A DNA stretch of 51,379 nucleotides, taken from the NCBI GenBank assembly GCA_030602245.1, contig JAUWAC010000019.1:1-51379 (forward strand), given 5' to 3'. Below the pieces are notes generated by a model. That model was not told the origin of the DNA. It did not search any database and saw nothing but the letters and a program-made list of their open reading frames with translations. Below, one piece after another: positions 15,870-28,422 of this stretch. The stretch comes from Marinobacterium sp. Its GTDB lineage: Bacteria > Pseudomonadota > Gammaproteobacteria > Pseudomonadales > Balneatricaceae. Made by a program: the position numbers and the translations under genes. Positions within the stretch are counted from its first letter, which is position 1, and each line of letters opens with the position of its first letter.

Positions 15870-16480
15870 ACAGCGGCTGTGGATAAAAATAATCTGAAAG
15901 TTACCCACATCGTATCGCCACGGGCTGCTGGATTCCATGTTCATCGCGCATCCTATTCACAGCCAGGCGCGGATAACAGGCTGAAAATCCGCTGTGGAAT
16001 GTTTTATAAATCACAAAATATACACAGAAAAGACTTTAACAAAAGCATTTTAAGTTATTGTTTTACAAATATTTTTAAGCTTACCCCCGATTTTCCGAAG
16101 TAAATTTTCCACACCTGTACAGAGCACTGCCGGGAAGCCCTGTTCAAAAAGAATACCACCGCTTATCCTCAGCTTGCTCAGTGACAGTAAACAGCGCGCG
16201 CTGATGTGCTCACATGTTCAGGTCTGTTAATCACAGAACGCTCCACGGAATCTGCCATAAATTCATTATCCACATATCGATGTGTGCGTGCTGTACATGC
16301 AAACCGCCGCAAACTGGGGATGAACTGTGTGCATAATCTGCCTGTGCAAAACCGCCCGATTCATCAACAGGCGGTCCAGAGCCTGTCGCCAGCTCCCCCG
16401 CATCGGGTAAACAGGGTTTGTATTGCCGTAAGTATATGTTTTTAAAATGGTTAGCGTCGGTATTCACAGAAATGGCGCGG
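15870..16480. other. chromosomal replication origin (oriC)
   Basis: A gene-free, AT-rich region next to mnmG, the classic gammaproteobacterial origin site. Exact DnaA boxes (TTATNCACA) are at 15878-15886 (minus), 16266-16274 (plus) and 16328-16336 (minus). Matches to TTWTNCACA are at 16105-16113 and 16343-16351 (minus). One-mismatch boxes are at 15901-15909, 15953-15961, 16018-16026, 16227-16235 and 16460-16468. An AT-rich unwinding candidate lies at about 16029-16080. Neighbouring mnmG-rsmG-parAB supports the call. Confidence 0.85.
16029..16080. other. candidate DNA unwinding element of oriC
   Basis: About 50 bp of nearly continuous A/T (AAAAGCATTTTAAGTTATTG in the middle), the most AT-rich part of the origin, flanked on both sides by DnaA boxes. 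Confidence 0.55.
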
Positions 16481-16678
16481 CCTTACACTAACAACCACAA
16501 CAATCTTTCTTCATATAAGAGATATATTCTTTTCCTATTCATGGACGATCTGTTCAATACGACAGGCTGATCACTTTTTGACCATTCCTTCCCGCTGCTC
16601 CTGCCGGTATAATCGGTACCCTTTTTCAGGCAGCACCGTTCGGTCGCTGTACAACTTCCCAATCTGCGAGGTAATGAA

Positions 16679-18565
16679 GTGGACTATCCGGACCACTTTG
16701 ACGTGATCGTGATCGGCGGCGGTCATGCCGGTACCGAGGCGGCACTGGCATCCGCCCGTATGGGTGCTAAAACCCTGCTGCTGACGCACAACATCGAAAC
16801 TCTGGGCCAGATGTCGTGTAATCCGGCCATCGGCGGGATCGGGAAGAGCCATCTGGTCAAGGAGATCGACGCCCTGGACGGGGCGATGGCACGCGCAACC
16901 GACCGTGGTGGCATCCAGTTCCGCGTCCTCAATGCCCGCAAGGGCCCCGCGGTACGGGCCACCCGCGCACAGGCGGACCGAGTGCTGTACAAAGCCGCCA
17001 TTCGTCAGATCCTTGAAAATCAGCCCAACCTGCAACTGTTTCAGCAGGCTGCTGACGACCTGATCATCGAGGGTGACCGGGTCACCGGGGTGGTGACACA
17101 GAGCGGCATTCGCTTCCGTTCTCGCACCGTCATCCTGACCGCCGGTACCTTCCTCGGTGGTGTCATTCATATTGGTCTGGAGCAGTACTCCGGCGGCCGT
17201 GCCGGTGACCCGCCCGCACTGCGTCTGGCCGAGCGCCTGCGTGAACTGCCGCTGCGGGTTGAGCGTCTCAAGACCGGTACGCCGCCGCGTATCGATGCGC
17301 GCAGCGTCGACTTCTCGGTGATGCAGGTGCAACCCGGCGATACACCGACGCCGGTGATGTCGTTTATCGGCTCGCGCGACGAACATCCGCAGCAGGTGAA
17401 CTGCTACATCACCCACACCAACGCACGCAGCCACGACATCATCCGCGCAGGACTTGATCGCTCGCCAATGTACACCGGCGTCATCAACGGTGTCGGTCCG
17501 CGCTACTGCCCGTCGATCGAGGACAAGATTCACCGCTTCGCGGACAAGGATCAGCATCAGGTGTTTGTCGAGCCGGAAGGGCTGACCACCCATGAGCTCT
17601 ATCCCAACGGCATCTCCACCAGCCTGCCGTTCGATGTGCAGCTGGCGCTGGTGCGTTCGATCCGCGGCTTCGAACAGGCCCATATCACCCGTCCCGGTTA
17701 CGCGATCGAGTACGACTATTTCAATCCGCAGGATCTGCGCCACACGCTGGAAACGAAGGTGATCGGCGGGTTGTTCTTTGCCGGTCAGATCAACGGCACC
17801 ACCGGCTACGAAGAGGCCGGTGCTCAGGGCCTGCTGGCCGGTATCAACGCGGCCGCACAGGCACTGGGTCGCGATGGCTGGTACCCGCGCCGCGACGAGG
17901 CTTACATCGGCGTCATGGTCGACGATCTGATTACGCACGGCACATCCGAGCCGTACCGCATGTTCACCAGTCGCGCGGAATATCGACTGATTCTGCGTGA
18001 GGATAATGCCGACCTGCGCCTGACCGAGCAGGGACGGCGTCTGGGGATCGTCAGCGACGAGCGCTGGGCCAGCTTCTGCGCCAAGCGTGAGGCGATCGAG
18101 CGTGAAACCCAGCGCCTGCGGGAAACCTGGATTCAGCCGCGCAGCGACGAAGCCGCGGCGCTCGAGCCGCAGCTCAGCTCGCCCATGACCCGCGAGTACA
18201 GTCTGGCCGACCTGATCAAGCGCCCCGAACTCGATTACGCCAGCGTGGCCGGACTCAAGGGCGAACCGGTCAGCGATGCGCGGGTCGCCGAGCAGGTGGA
18301 GATCCAGCTCAAATATGCCGGTTATATCGACCGGCAGCGGGAGGAGATCGCACAGATGCAGCGCCAGGAAAACACACCGCTGCCGGACGATTTCGATTAC
18401 GCGGCGGTCGGCGGCCTGTCCAACGAACTCAGAACCAAGCTCGAGCAGCAGCGTCCGCAGACACTGGCCCAGGCGGCACGTATTCAGGGCATGACGCCTG
18501 CCGCGATCTCGCTGCTGCTGGTGCATCTGAAAAAACGACAATTGCAGAAGAAGGCGGCCGGCTGA
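16679..18565 (+). CDS. mnmG: tRNA uridine-5-carboxymethylaminomethyl modification enzyme MnmG (GidA)
   Basis: MnmG works with MnmE to add the carboxymethylaminomethyl group to U34 of certain tRNAs, using FAD. The 628 residues match the family length. The FAD-binding [17 protein letters not shown] is at about 13-29, [16 protein letters not shown] follows, and the C-terminal helical MnmE-binding part ends near 620. The start is GTG 16679 with GAGGTAAT just upstream; a nearby ATG is out of frame. It is the first gene right of oriC and overlaps rsmG by one base. Confidence 0.97.
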   Translation: MDYPDHFDVIVIGGGHAGTEAALASARMGAKTLLLTHNIETLGQMSCNPAIGGIGKSHLVKEIDALDGAMARATDRGGIQFRVLNARKGPAVRATRAQADRVLYKAAIRQILENQPNLQLFQQAADDLIIEGDRVTGVVTQSGIRFRSRTVILTAGTFLGGVIHIGLEQYSGGRAGDPPALRLAERLRELPLRVERLKTGTPPRIDARSVDFSVMQVQPGDTPTPVMSFIGSRDEHPQQVNCYITHTNARSHDIIRAGLDRSPMYTGVINGVGPRYCPSIEDKIHRFADKDQHQVFVEPEGLTTHELYPNGISTSLPFDVQLALVRSIRGFEQAHITRPGYAIEYDYFNPQDLRHTLETKVIGGLFFAGQINGTTGYEEAGAQGLLAGINAAAQALGRDGWYPRRDEAYIGVMVDDLITHGTSEPYRMFTSRAEYRLILREDNADLRLTEQGRRLGIVSDERWASFCAKREAIERETQRLRETWIQPRSDEAAALEPQLSSPMTREYSLADLIKRPELDYASVAGLKGEPVSDARVAEQVEIQLKYAGYIDRQREEIAQMQRQENTPLPDDFDYAAVGGLSNELRTKLEQQRPQTLAQAARIQGMTPAAISLLLVHLKKRQLQKKAAG

Positions 18566-19236
18566 TGCAGGCATACGATGCGTCGTTCAAACGGCAACTC
18601 GAGGCGATGGGACTCGACGTCAGCGCCGCCCAGCGCGAACAGCTGCTTGCCTATCTCGGGCTGCTGGCCAAGTGGAACCGGGCCTACAATCTGACCGCGG
18701 TGCGTGACCCGGCTGAGATGATTCCGCGTCATCTGCTTGACAGCCTCAGCATTCTGCCCTGGATCGGCGACGGCCCGTTGCTCGATGTCGGCAGCGGTCC
18801 GGGGCTGCCGGGCATCCCGCTGGCGATCATGCGTCCGCAGCTCGCCGTTACCACGCTGGACAGCAACGGCAAGAAGACCCGTTTTCAGCAGCAGGTCAAA
18901 CTCGAACTTGGGCTGGAGAATCTGCAGGTGATCCATGGCCGCGTCGAACAGTGCCAGAGCGGACCCTTCGAACAGATTGTCTCGCGTGCGTTCGCGTCCC
19001 TCAGTGACATGCTGGAGTGGACCGGTCATCTGTGCAGCGAGACGGGTGTTTTTCTTGCCATGAAAGGGCTGTATCCTGAGGCAGAACTTGAACAGCTGCC
19101 GCCGGGCTATCAGTTACGTGCCAGTCACCGGCTCCAGGTGCCGGATACGGAAGGCGAGCGGCATCTGCTGATCCTTGGGGGCATTCCCGAATCCTCGGCC
19201 AACGCCACTGCCCCTGATGAATTAGGGAGAGCCTGA
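18565..19236 (+). CDS. rsmG: 16S rRNA (guanine(527)-N(7))-methyltransferase
   Basis: RsmG methylates N7 of G527 in 16S rRNA using S-adenosylmethionine. The 223-residue protein has the family motifs [20 protein letters not shown] (about 39-58), [17 protein letters not shown] (SAM motif I, about 72-88) and [13 protein letters not shown] further on. The start ATG overlaps the mnmG stop (TGATG), the standard mnmG-rsmG coupling. parA follows after 2 bp. Confidence 0.96.
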   Translation: MQAYDASFKRQLEAMGLDVSAAQREQLLAYLGLLAKWNRAYNLTAVRDPAEMIPRHLLDSLSILPWIGDGPLLDVGSGPGLPGIPLAIMRPQLAVTTLDSNGKKTRFQQQVKLELGLENLQVIHGRVEQCQSGPFEQIVSRAFASLSDMLEWTGHLCSETGVFLAMKGLYPEAELEQLPPGYQLRASHRLQVPDTEGERHLLILGGIPESSANATAPDELGRA

Positions 19237-19238
19237 GC

Positions 19239-20045
19239 GTGGCGAAGATCCTCACGATCACGAACCAGAAAGGCGGTGTCGGCAAGACCACGACCGCCGT
19301 CAATCTGGCCGCATCGCTGGCGGCAACGAAAAAACGCGTGCTGATGATCGACCTCGACCCCCAGGGCAATGCGACCATGGGCTCGGGCGCCGACAAGCAC
19401 CAGCTGGAAGCGTCGATCTACGAGGTGCTGACCGACCAGATTGCCGCCGGCGATGCGCTGATCAGCGGTCTGCCCAGCGGCTACGACCTGATCGGGGCCA
19501 ACGGCGATCTGACCGCGGCCGAGGTCGAGCTGTTGCAGCTGCCGCGGCGCGAATTCCGCCTCAAGATGGCGCTGCGCCCGCTGCAGGACGCATACGATTT
19601 CATCCTCATCGATAACCCGCCGTCACTGAACCTGCTGACCGTCAACGCGCTGGCGGCCTCCCACGGCGTGATCATCCCGATGCAGTGCGAATACTATGCC
19701 CTCGAGGGGATCAGCGCGCTGGTCGGCACCATCGACAAGATCAACAAGCGGCTCAATCCGCGGCTGAAAATCGAAGGGATCCTGCGCACCATGTTCGACC
19801 CGCGCATGAGCCTGACCAAGGATGTGTCCGATCATCTGGTCGACTATTTCGGTGACCGGGTCTACCGCACGGTGATTCCACGCAACGTGCGTCTGGCCGA
19901 GGCGCCCAGCCACGGCATGCCGGCGCTGCAGTACGACAAGAACTCGCGTGGCGCGCTGGCCTATCTGGCGCTGGCGGGCGAACTGATCCGCCGCACCGAC
20001 CAGGAACGTGCCGGTGCCAACGTGACCGCTGAACAGGAAGATTGA
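19239..20045 (+). CDS. parA: chromosome partitioning ATPase ParA (Soj)
   Basis: ParA is a Walker-type ATPase that segregates the origin region together with ParB-parS. The 268-residue chromosomal type lacks the N-terminal HTH of plasmid ParA. It begins AKILTITNQKGGVGKTTTAVNLA (deviant Walker A KGGVGKTT near residue 12), with LMIDLDPQGNAT and FILIDNPPSLN (normally CPP, here NPP). The start is GTG 19239. It is 2 bp after rsmG and 2 bp before the parB ATG, so the genes are co-transcribed. Confidence 0.96.
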   Translation: MAKILTITNQKGGVGKTTTAVNLAASLAATKKRVLMIDLDPQGNATMGSGADKHQLEASIYEVLTDQIAAGDALISGLPSGYDLIGANGDLTAAEVELLQLPRREFRLKMALRPLQDAYDFILIDNPPSLNLLTVNALAASHGVIIPMQCEYYALEGISALVGTIDKINKRLNPRLKIEGILRTMFDPRMSLTKDVSDHLVDYFGDRVYRTVIPRNVRLAEAPSHGMPALQYDKNSRGALAYLALAGELIRRTDQERAGANVTAEQED

Positions 20046-20047
20046 GC

Positions 20048-20932
20048 ATGGCAGTGAAAAAGCGAGGTTTGGGGCGCGGGCTTGATGCCCTGCTGTCGAG
20101 TGTCAGTCAGGATGCCGAAGAGGTGGCGATCGACAGCGTACCGAGCGAACCGGTCAACGGCGAGCTGATGGCGCTGCCGCTGACCCGCATTCAGCGTGGC
20201 CGCTACCAGCCACGGCGGGATCTCGAACCGCAGGCACTGGAAGAGCTGGCCGCGTCGATCCAGGCACAGGGTGTCATGCAGCCGATCGTGATCCGCCCGG
20301 TCGATGACGAGATGTACGAAATCATCGCCGGCGAGCGCCGCTGGCGCGCGGCGCAGATGGCGGGACTGGAGACGATCCCGGTGCTGGTGCGCGATGTGCC
20401 CGACGAAGCGGCGATTGCGATGGCGCTGATCGAGAACATCCAGCGCGAAAGCCTGAATCCGATGGAGGAGGCGATCGCGCTGCACCGGCTGCAGACCGAG
20501 TTCGAGCTGACTCAGCAGCAGGTTGCCGACGCGGTCGGCAAGTCACGCTCGACGATCACCAACCTGCTGCGTCTGATGAATCTGACCGACGAGGTCAAAC
20601 GGATGCTCGAGTACGGCGATATGGAGATGGGCCACGCCCGCGCGCTGCTGCCGCTGCCGGCCGAGCAGCAGATCGAAGCCGCCAACGAAGTGGTCGCCAA
20701 GGGGCTGTCGGTGCGGCAGACCGAAGCGCTGGTGCGCAAGATCGCCGAAGGGCGCACGGCACCGAAGGCGCGGCCGGAGCCCAGCGAGCGCTTCAAGACC
20801 CTGTCATCGGAACTGTCGCGGCGTTTCTCGGTGCCGGTCGAGGTCCGCGCCGCCGCCAACGGGCGTGGGAAAATCAGCCTCAGCTTCAAGTCAGAGGAAG
20901 AGCTGGACGCGATCCTCCAGCTGCTCAGCTGA
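20048..20932 (+). CDS. parB: chromosome partitioning protein ParB (Spo0J)
   Basis: ParB binds parS sites near oriC, spreads with CTP and activates ParA. The product from ATG 20048 has 294 residues: an N-terminal ParA-interacting KRGLGRGLDALLS, the CTP-binding ParB/Sulfiredoxin domain with GERRWRAAQMAG and ENIQRESLNPMEEA, an HTH (QQQVADAVGKSRSTITNLLRL) and a C-terminal dimerisation region. A TTG two codons earlier is a less likely start. A GC-rich hairpin follows the gene. Confidence 0.96.
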   Translation: MAVKKRGLGRGLDALLSSVSQDAEEVAIDSVPSEPVNGELMALPLTRIQRGRYQPRRDLEPQALEELAASIQAQGVMQPIVIRPVDDEMYEIIAGERRWRAAQMAGLETIPVLVRDVPDEAAIAMALIENIQRESLNPMEEAIALHRLQTEFELTQQQVADAVGKSRSTITNLLRLMNLTDEVKRMLEYGDMEMGHARALLPLPAEQQIEAANEVVAKGLSVRQTEALVRKIAEGRTAPKARPEPSERFKTLSSELSRRFSVPVEVRAAANGRGKISLSFKSEEELDAILQLLS

Positions 20933-20949
20933 TATTCCCCTGCGTACTG

Positions 20950-20972
20950 CCGGCCCCGCGAAATGGGGCCGG
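20950..20972 (+). terminator. hairpin after parB, probable terminator
   Basis: CCGGCCCC (20950-20957) / GGGGCCGG (20965-20972) is a perfect 8-bp stem with a 7-nt loop, 17 bp after the parB stop. It lacks a T tract, so termination may be partial. Confidence 0.5.
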
Positions 20973-21011
20973 AAGGCGCGACTTTCAACCCGCACCGCTA
21001 AGACCTTAGTG

Positions 21012-21030
21012 CAAAAGCTTCAGGCTTTTG
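21012..21030 (+). terminator. second weak hairpin before the atp promoter
   Basis: CAAAAGC-TTCAG-GCTTTTG ends exactly where the atp -35 element begins. It may act with the upstream hairpin to insulate the atp operon from parB transcription. Confidence 0.35.
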
Positions 21031-21059
21031 TTGAGTGCGGCCCCCTTAGACCCTATAAT
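21031..21059 (+). promoter_or_regulatory. sigma-70 promoter of the atp operon
   Basis: TTGAGT (21031-21036), a 17-bp spacer and TATAAT (21054-21059) give an almost ideal promoter 49 bp before atpI, placed between the parB terminators and the first atp gene. Confidence 0.8.
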
Positions 21060-21107
21060 CTTGCCGCTATTTGAAGGGGACTTTTTGCGTCCGAAATAGG
21101 GCTGAGT

Positions 21108-22392
<1,285 letters not shown>

Positions 22393-22408
22393 GTGTGCTG
22401 ACCGGTAG

Positions 22409-22696
<288 letters not shown>

Positions 22697-22713
22697 TAAG
22701 TAGAAATGGCGTT

Positions 22714-22731
22714 TTACCCGATGTCGGGTAA
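22714..22731 (+). repeat. intercistronic hairpin atpE-atpF
   Basis: TTACCCG-ATGT-CGGGTAA is a perfect stem, extended outside by AAGTAG (about 22698-22703) / CTACTT (22735-22740). It lies between atpE and atpF and could stabilise the atpE message, which must be made in excess. Confidence 0.6.
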
Positions 22732-22766
22732 CTACTACTTACACAACAACCGCGAGAGGTAATGGC

Positions 22767-23237
22767 GTGAATATCAATCTCACCATCATTGGTCAGGCCA
22801 TTGCATTCTTCATCTTCGTCGTATTCACCATGAAATACGTCTGGCCGCCGATCTCCGGTGCGCTGGCAGAACGTAAGAAGAAGATTGCCGAAGGTCTTGA
22901 TGCGGCCGACCGTGCTGAGCGTGACCTGCGACTGGCCCAGGAAAAGGCCGCCGCAGATATGCGTAAAAGCAAGGAAGAGGCAGCCGCCATCATTGAACAG
23001 GCCAACAAGCGGGCTAACCAGATCATCGACGAAGCCAAAGAGCAGGCACGTGAGGAAGCAAATCGCGTAAAAGCCTCTGCTCAGGCGGAACTCGAACAGG
23101 AAGTCAACCGGGCTAAGGAAGCACTCCGCGCCCAGGTGGCTGCGCTGGCAATCGCCGGTGCCGAAAAGATCCTGGAAGCCTCTGTTGACGAGAAAGCACA
23201 CGCACAGCTGGTTGAGAAACTGGCCGCGGAGCTTTAA
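22767..23237 (+). CDS. atpF: F1Fo ATP synthase subunit b
   Basis: Subunit b is the peripheral stalk that holds F1 to Fo. The 156-residue protein has one N-terminal TM segment ([20 protein letters not shown], about 2-22) and then a long charged helix/coiled coil. The start is GTG 22767, supported by GAGAGGTAAT and by the family N-terminus [10 protein letters not shown]; the nearby ATG runs into a stop after two codons. Confidence 0.96.
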   Translation: MNINLTIIGQAIAFFIFVVFTMKYVWPPISGALAERKKKIAEGLDAADRAERDLRLAQEKAAADMRKSKEEAAAIIEQANKRANQIIDEAKEQAREEANRVKASAQAELEQEVNRAKEALRAQVAALAIAGAEKILEASVDEKAHAQLVEKLAAEL

Positions 23238-23249
23238 GCGAGGTTTACG

Positions 23250-23786
23250 ATGGCTGAACTCAACACAGTCGCTCGGCCCTATACGAAAGCCGCATTCGAA
23301 TATGCACTGGAAAAGGGAAGCCTCGATCAGTGGTCCACGATGCTGTCTACCGCCGCGCTGGTGGTACAGGACAGCGCCATGGCCCAGGTGCTTAACAACC
23401 CGGCCCTGACATCCGAGCAGAAAGCCGAGGTGCTGATTGCCGTCTGCGAACAGCAGATGGACGACGCCGGCAGGAACTTCGCGTACCTGCTGGCGGAAAA
23501 ACAGCGTCTCGCGCTGCTTCCGGAGATCTCCCTGCAGTTTGAACAGCTCAAGGCAGCACAGGAACAGTCGGTCGATGTCGACCTGACCACTGCCTACCCG
23601 CTGGACGACCAGCAGCAGGAGAAACTGGCTCAGGCGCTCAGCACCAAGCTGGGTCGTGAAGTGAAGCTGACCTCCCAGGTGGACAAGTCCATCCTCGGCG
23701 GTGTCGTCATTCGCTCTAATGACCTTGTGATCGACGGTTCTGTTCGTGCACGACTGGCGAAACTGGCCGAAGCGATGAATTCCTGA
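23250..23786 (+). CDS. atpH: F1Fo ATP synthase subunit delta
   Basis: Delta joins the b stalk to the top of F1. The 178-residue protein starts MAELNTVARPYTKAAFEYAL, the family signature, and has the C-terminal LGREVKLTSQVDKSILGGVVIRSNDLVIDGSVR motif. It lies 12 bp after atpF and 15 bp before atpA, with GCGAGG as RBS. Confidence 0.97.
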   Translation: MAELNTVARPYTKAAFEYALEKGSLDQWSTMLSTAALVVQDSAMAQVLNNPALTSEQKAEVLIAVCEQQMDDAGRNFAYLLAEKQRLALLPEISLQFEQLKAAQEQSVDVDLTTAYPLDDQQQEKLAQALSTKLGREVKLTSQVDKSILGGVVIRSNDLVIDGSVRARLAKLAEAMNS

Positions 23787-23801
23787 GTGTGAGGAATAAC
23801 A

Positions 23802-25346
23802 ATGCAGCAACTGAATCCATCTGAGATCAGCGAGATTCTCAAGAAGCGCATCGAAAAACTTGATGTGACTTCTGAAGCCCGTAATGAGGGCACGATCGTC
23901 AGCGTTTCCGACGGTATCATCCTGATCCACGGTCTCGCCGACGTAATGTACGGTGAAATGATCGAATTCCCGGGCGGTGTCTACGGTATGGCACTGAACC
24001 TGGAGCGTGACTCTGTCGGCGCCGTTGTACTGGGCGACTATCAGGGTCTGGTCGAAGGCATGACCGCCAAGTGTACCGGTCGTATCCTGGAAGTCCCGGT
24101 CGGTCCGGAACTGCTCGGCCGCGTCGTTGACGCGCTGGGTAACCCGATCGACGGCAAGGGTCCGGTCGAAACCAAACTGACTGACGCGGTCGAGAAAGTC
24201 GCACCGGGCGTTATCGCTCGTCAGTCCGTCGACCAGCCGGTTCAGATCGGTCTGAAAGCGATCGACGCCATGGTCCCGGTCGGCCGCGGTCAGCGTGAGC
24301 TGATCATCGGTGACCGTCAGATCGGTAAGACCGCTATCGCAATCGACGCGATCATCAACCAGAAAGGCACTGGCATCAAGTGTATCTATGTTGCCATCGG
24401 CCAGAAGCAGTCTACTATCGCCAACGTCGTCCGTAAGCTCGAAGAGCACGGTGCGATGGAGCACACCATCGTCGTCGCTGCAGGCGCTGCCGATCCGGCT
24501 GCGATGCAGTACCTGGCGCCGTATGCCGGTTGTGCGATGGGCGAATACTTCCGCGACCGCGGTGAAGATGCTCTGATCATCTATGATGACCTGACCAAGC
24601 AGGCATGGGCGTATCGTCAGATCTCCCTGCTGCTGCGCCGTCCGCCGGGCCGTGAAGCGTACCCGGGTGACGTGTTCTATCTGCACTCCCGTCTGCTGGA
24701 GCGCGCTGCGCGCGTCAACGCTGACTACGTCGAGCAGTTCACCAACGGTGAAGTGAAAGGCAAGACCGGTTCTCTGACCGCACTGCCGATCATCGAAACC
24801 CAGGGTGGTGACGTATCTGCGTTCGTTCCGACCAACGTAATCTCCATTACCGACGGTCAGATCTTCCTGGAAACCAGTCTGTTCAACTCCGGCGTTCGTC
24901 CGGCCATCAACGCGGGTCTCTCTGTATCCCGTGTCGGTGGTGCTGCACAGACCAAGATCATCAAGAAGCTGGGTGGCGGTGTCCGTCTGGCTCTGGCGCA
25001 GTACCGTGAACTGGCGGCCTTCGCTCAGTTCGCTTCCGACCTCGATGACTCTACCCGCGCTCAGCTCGAGCACGGTCAGCGCGTCACCGAGCTGATGAAG
25101 CAGAAGCAGTACTCGCCGATGTCCGTTGCCGAGATGGGCCTGAGCCTGTACGCGGCGAACGAAGGTTTCCTGAAAGATGTGGAACTGGACAAAATCGGTG
25201 CATTCGAATCGGCTCTGATCTCCTACTTCAACAGCGAACACGCTGACCTGATGGCGAAGATCAACGAGAAAGGCGATTACAACGACGAAATCGCTGCTCA
25301 GTTCAAGGCCGGCATCGAAAAGTTCAAGTCTACCCAAACTTGGTAA
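23802..25346 (+). CDS. atpA: F1Fo ATP synthase subunit alpha
   Basis: Alpha forms the non-catalytic nucleotide sites of the F1 hexamer. The 514-residue length is standard. Walker A is GDRQIGKT at 170-177, and the Arg finger region lies in [16 protein letters not shown]. Codon use is strongly biased to common codons, as for a highly expressed gene. The ATG has GTGAGGAAT upstream. Confidence 0.98.
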   Translation: MQQLNPSEISEILKKRIEKLDVTSEARNEGTIVSVSDGIILIHGLADVMYGEMIEFPGGVYGMALNLERDSVGAVVLGDYQGLVEGMTAKCTGRILEVPVGPELLGRVVDALGNPIDGKGPVETKLTDAVEKVAPGVIARQSVDQPVQIGLKAIDAMVPVGRGQRELIIGDRQIGKTAIAIDAIINQKGTGIKCIYVAIGQKQSTIANVVRKLEEHGAMEHTIVVAAGAADPAAMQYLAPYAGCAMGEYFRDRGEDALIIYDDLTKQAWAYRQISLLLRRPPGREAYPGDVFYLHSRLLERAARVNADYVEQFTNGEVKGKTGSLTALPIIETQGGDVSAFVPTNVISITDGQIFLETSLFNSGVRPAINAGLSVSRVGGAAQTKIIKKLGGGVRLALAQYRELAAFAQFASDLDDSTRAQLEHGQRVTELMKQKQYSPMSVAEMGLSLYAANEGFLKDVELDKIGAFESALISYFNSEHADLMAKINEKGDYNDEIAAQFKAGIEKFKSTQTW

Positions 25347-25349
25347 GCA

Positions 25350-25393
25350 CTCTGACAGACATGCTGTCGGAGTCGGGGGTCGGTCACTGACCG
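25350..25393 (+). repeat. two intercistronic hairpins atpA-atpG
   Basis: CTCTGACAG-ACATG-CTGTCGGAG (25350-25372, one mismatch) is followed by CGGTCA-C-TGACCG (25381-25393). They fill the 80-bp gap before atpG and may limit 3'-5' RNA decay or tune atpG expression. Confidence 0.5.
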
Positions 25394-25426
25394 GCCTGTA
25401 CCGAGACAAGTTTAATAGGCGGAACT

Positions 25427-26290
25427 ATGGCAGTCGGAAAAGAGATTAAGACGCAAATCGCGAGCATCGGCAGCACGCGCAAGATCACCAGCGCCATGGA
25501 AATGGTGGCTGCGTCGAAAATGCGCAAGGCCCAGGATCGCATGCAGTCTTCCCGTCCGTACGCCCAGAGCATCCGTGGTGTCATTCAGCATCTGGCCAAG
25601 GCCAACCCTGAATACCGGCACCTCTACATGCAGGAGCGTGAGGTCAAGCGCGTCGGTTTCATTATCGTCGCCTCTGACCGCGGCCTCTGTGGTGGTCTGA
25701 ACGTCAACATGTTCAAGGCCGCCGTCGGCAAGATGAAGGAGTACGCGAGCCAGAACGTCGAGATCGACATCTGCGCACTCGGCTCCAAGGCAATCAGCTT
25801 CTTCCGAAACTACGGCGGCAACGTCGTGGCAGCTAAAGGTGGCCTGGGCGATGCGCCCGAGCTCGAACAGCTGATCGGATCCGTGAAGGTGATGCTGGAC
25901 AGCTACGACGAAGGCAAGCTGGATAAGCTGTACATCGTGTCCAACGATTTCGTGAACACGATGACCCAGAAGCCCAGCGTCGAACAGCTGTTGCCGCTGC
26001 AGGCAGGAGAAGACGAAGAGAAGCTCAGCCACCACTGGGATTACCTCTACGAACCGGACGCGAAAGAGCTGCTCAACGGGCTGCTCAAGCGCTATATCGA
26101 GTCCCTGGTTTACCAGGCAGTGGTTGAGAACAACGCCTGTGAACAGGCAGCCCGTATGCTGGCGATGAAGAACGCAACAGACAACGCCGGCAACCTGATC
26201 GATGAGCTGCAACTGGTATACAACAAAGCCCGTCAGGCGGCGATCACGCAGGAAATCTCCGAGATCGTCGGTGGTGCTGCTGCTGTTTGA
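25427..26290 (+). CDS. atpG: F1Fo ATP synthase subunit gamma
   Basis: Gamma is the central rotor shaft. The 287-residue protein begins [20 protein letters not shown] and ends with the conserved [24 protein letters not shown] helix. ATG 25427 follows AATAGGCGG. Order and spacing are standard. Confidence 0.98.
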   Translation: MAVGKEIKTQIASIGSTRKITSAMEMVAASKMRKAQDRMQSSRPYAQSIRGVIQHLAKANPEYRHLYMQEREVKRVGFIIVASDRGLCGGLNVNMFKAAVGKMKEYASQNVEIDICALGSKAISFFRNYGGNVVAAKGGLGDAPELEQLIGSVKVMLDSYDEGKLDKLYIVSNDFVNTMTQKPSVEQLLPLQAGEDEEKLSHHWDYLYEPDAKELLNGLLKRYIESLVYQAVVENNACEQAARMLAMKNATDNAGNLIDELQLVYNKARQAAITQEISEIVGGAAAV

Positions 26291-26315
26291 TGCAGTGAAC
26301 AGGTTTAAAAGTTAA

Positions 26316-27704
<1,389 letters not shown>

Positions 27705-27740
27705 TCGGTTCCCGGAAGAACCTTTCAAGAGGTAACCAAG

Positions 27741-28166
27741 ATGGCTATGACTGTTCAGTGCGAGATCGTGAGTGCCGAGGAAGAGATCTTCTCCGGTCTG
27801 ATCGAGTTCGTCTCCGTGACAGGTAGCCTGGGTGACCTGGGTGTCTACCCGGGTCACGCTCCGCTTCTGACGGAACTGAAACCAGGCCCTGTCGAGCTGC
27901 GCAAGCAGGGCGGTGAGGAAGACGTGTTCTACGTTTCCGGTGGCTTCATCGAAGTACAACCGCACAAGGTCACGGTGCTGGCGGATACCGCTGCTCACGC
28001 TGCTGACCTGAGCGAAGCGGCGGCGATCGAGGCCAAGAAACATGCCGAGCATGCGATGGCTGACAAGACCGGCGAGTTCGAATACTCCCGGGCAGCCGCT
28101 CAGCTCGCGGAAGCTGCTGCGCAGCTCCGCACACTGCAGCAGATTCGCCGCAAAACCGGCAAATAA
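27741..28166 (+). CDS. atpC: F1Fo ATP synthase subunit epsilon
   Basis: Epsilon couples the shaft to the c-ring and inhibits ATP hydrolysis. The 141-residue protein has the beta-sandwich domain (about 5-88: [34 protein letters not shown]) and the C-terminal helical arm. It is the last gene of the operon, directly before a strong terminator. Confidence 0.97.
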   Translation: MAMTVQCEIVSAEEEIFSGLIEFVSVTGSLGDLGVYPGHAPLLTELKPGPVELRKQGGEEDVFYVSGGFIEVQPHKVTVLADTAAHAADLSEAAAIEAKKHAEHAMADKTGEFEYSRAAAQLAEAAAQLRTLQQIRRKTGK

Positions 28167-28183
28167 GGCGGTTACGCGGTACC

Positions 28184-28211
28184 AAAAAAGGCAGCTTCGG
28201 CTGCCTTTTTT
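28184..28211 (+). terminator. intrinsic terminator of the atp operon
   Basis: AAAAAAGGCAGC-TTCG-GCTGCCTTTTTT: a GC stem with a UUCG tetraloop and T6 tract. It can work in both directions, so it may also stop transcripts of the convergent trmB-type gene. Confidence 0.92.
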
Positions 28212-28215
28212 CGTT

Positions 28216-28345
28216 ATGTACAGGAAGTACGGTATGCCGCGGGCGCAGGGATGCGCAGGAGCGGCGATGTACAGGAGGTACGGTATGCCGCGAGCGCAGG
28301 GATGCGCAGGAGCGGCGATGACCAGGAGGTACGGTATGCCGCGGG
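28216..28345. repeat. 51-bp tandem repeat, about 2.6 copies
   Basis: Copies start at 28216, 28267 and 28318 with an exact 51-bp period; the third is cut after about 28 bp. Each copy contains ACAGGAGGTACGGTATGCCG or a close variant and GCAGGGATGCGCAGGAGCGG. Copies 1 and 2 differ at only a few bases. The period is 17 codons, so an open frame runs through it, but no gene start or context supports translation. It lies between the convergent atp operon and TrmB-type gene. It is not CRISPR (no distinct spacers). Confidence 0.85.
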
Positions 28346-28422
28346 GCGGCCTTTCGCGGGGCGGCCACCCGCGGCCCGGACTTCCGTGGCCCGACCATGA
28401 CGCGCTGGCGGCTGCTTCGCGG

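Noticed and set aside
16571..18574. A 667-codon minus-strand frame opposite mnmG
   Set aside because: mnmG on the plus strand is unambiguous; the other frame has no family resemblance.
19239..20932. A parS site (TGTTTCACGTGAAACA) near parAB
   Set aside because: I looked for it around mnmG-parB and saw no match by eye; a full search of the window is still needed.
28216..28345. CRISPR array
   Set aside because: The 51-bp units are directly adjacent copies with no unique spacers and no cas genes nearby.
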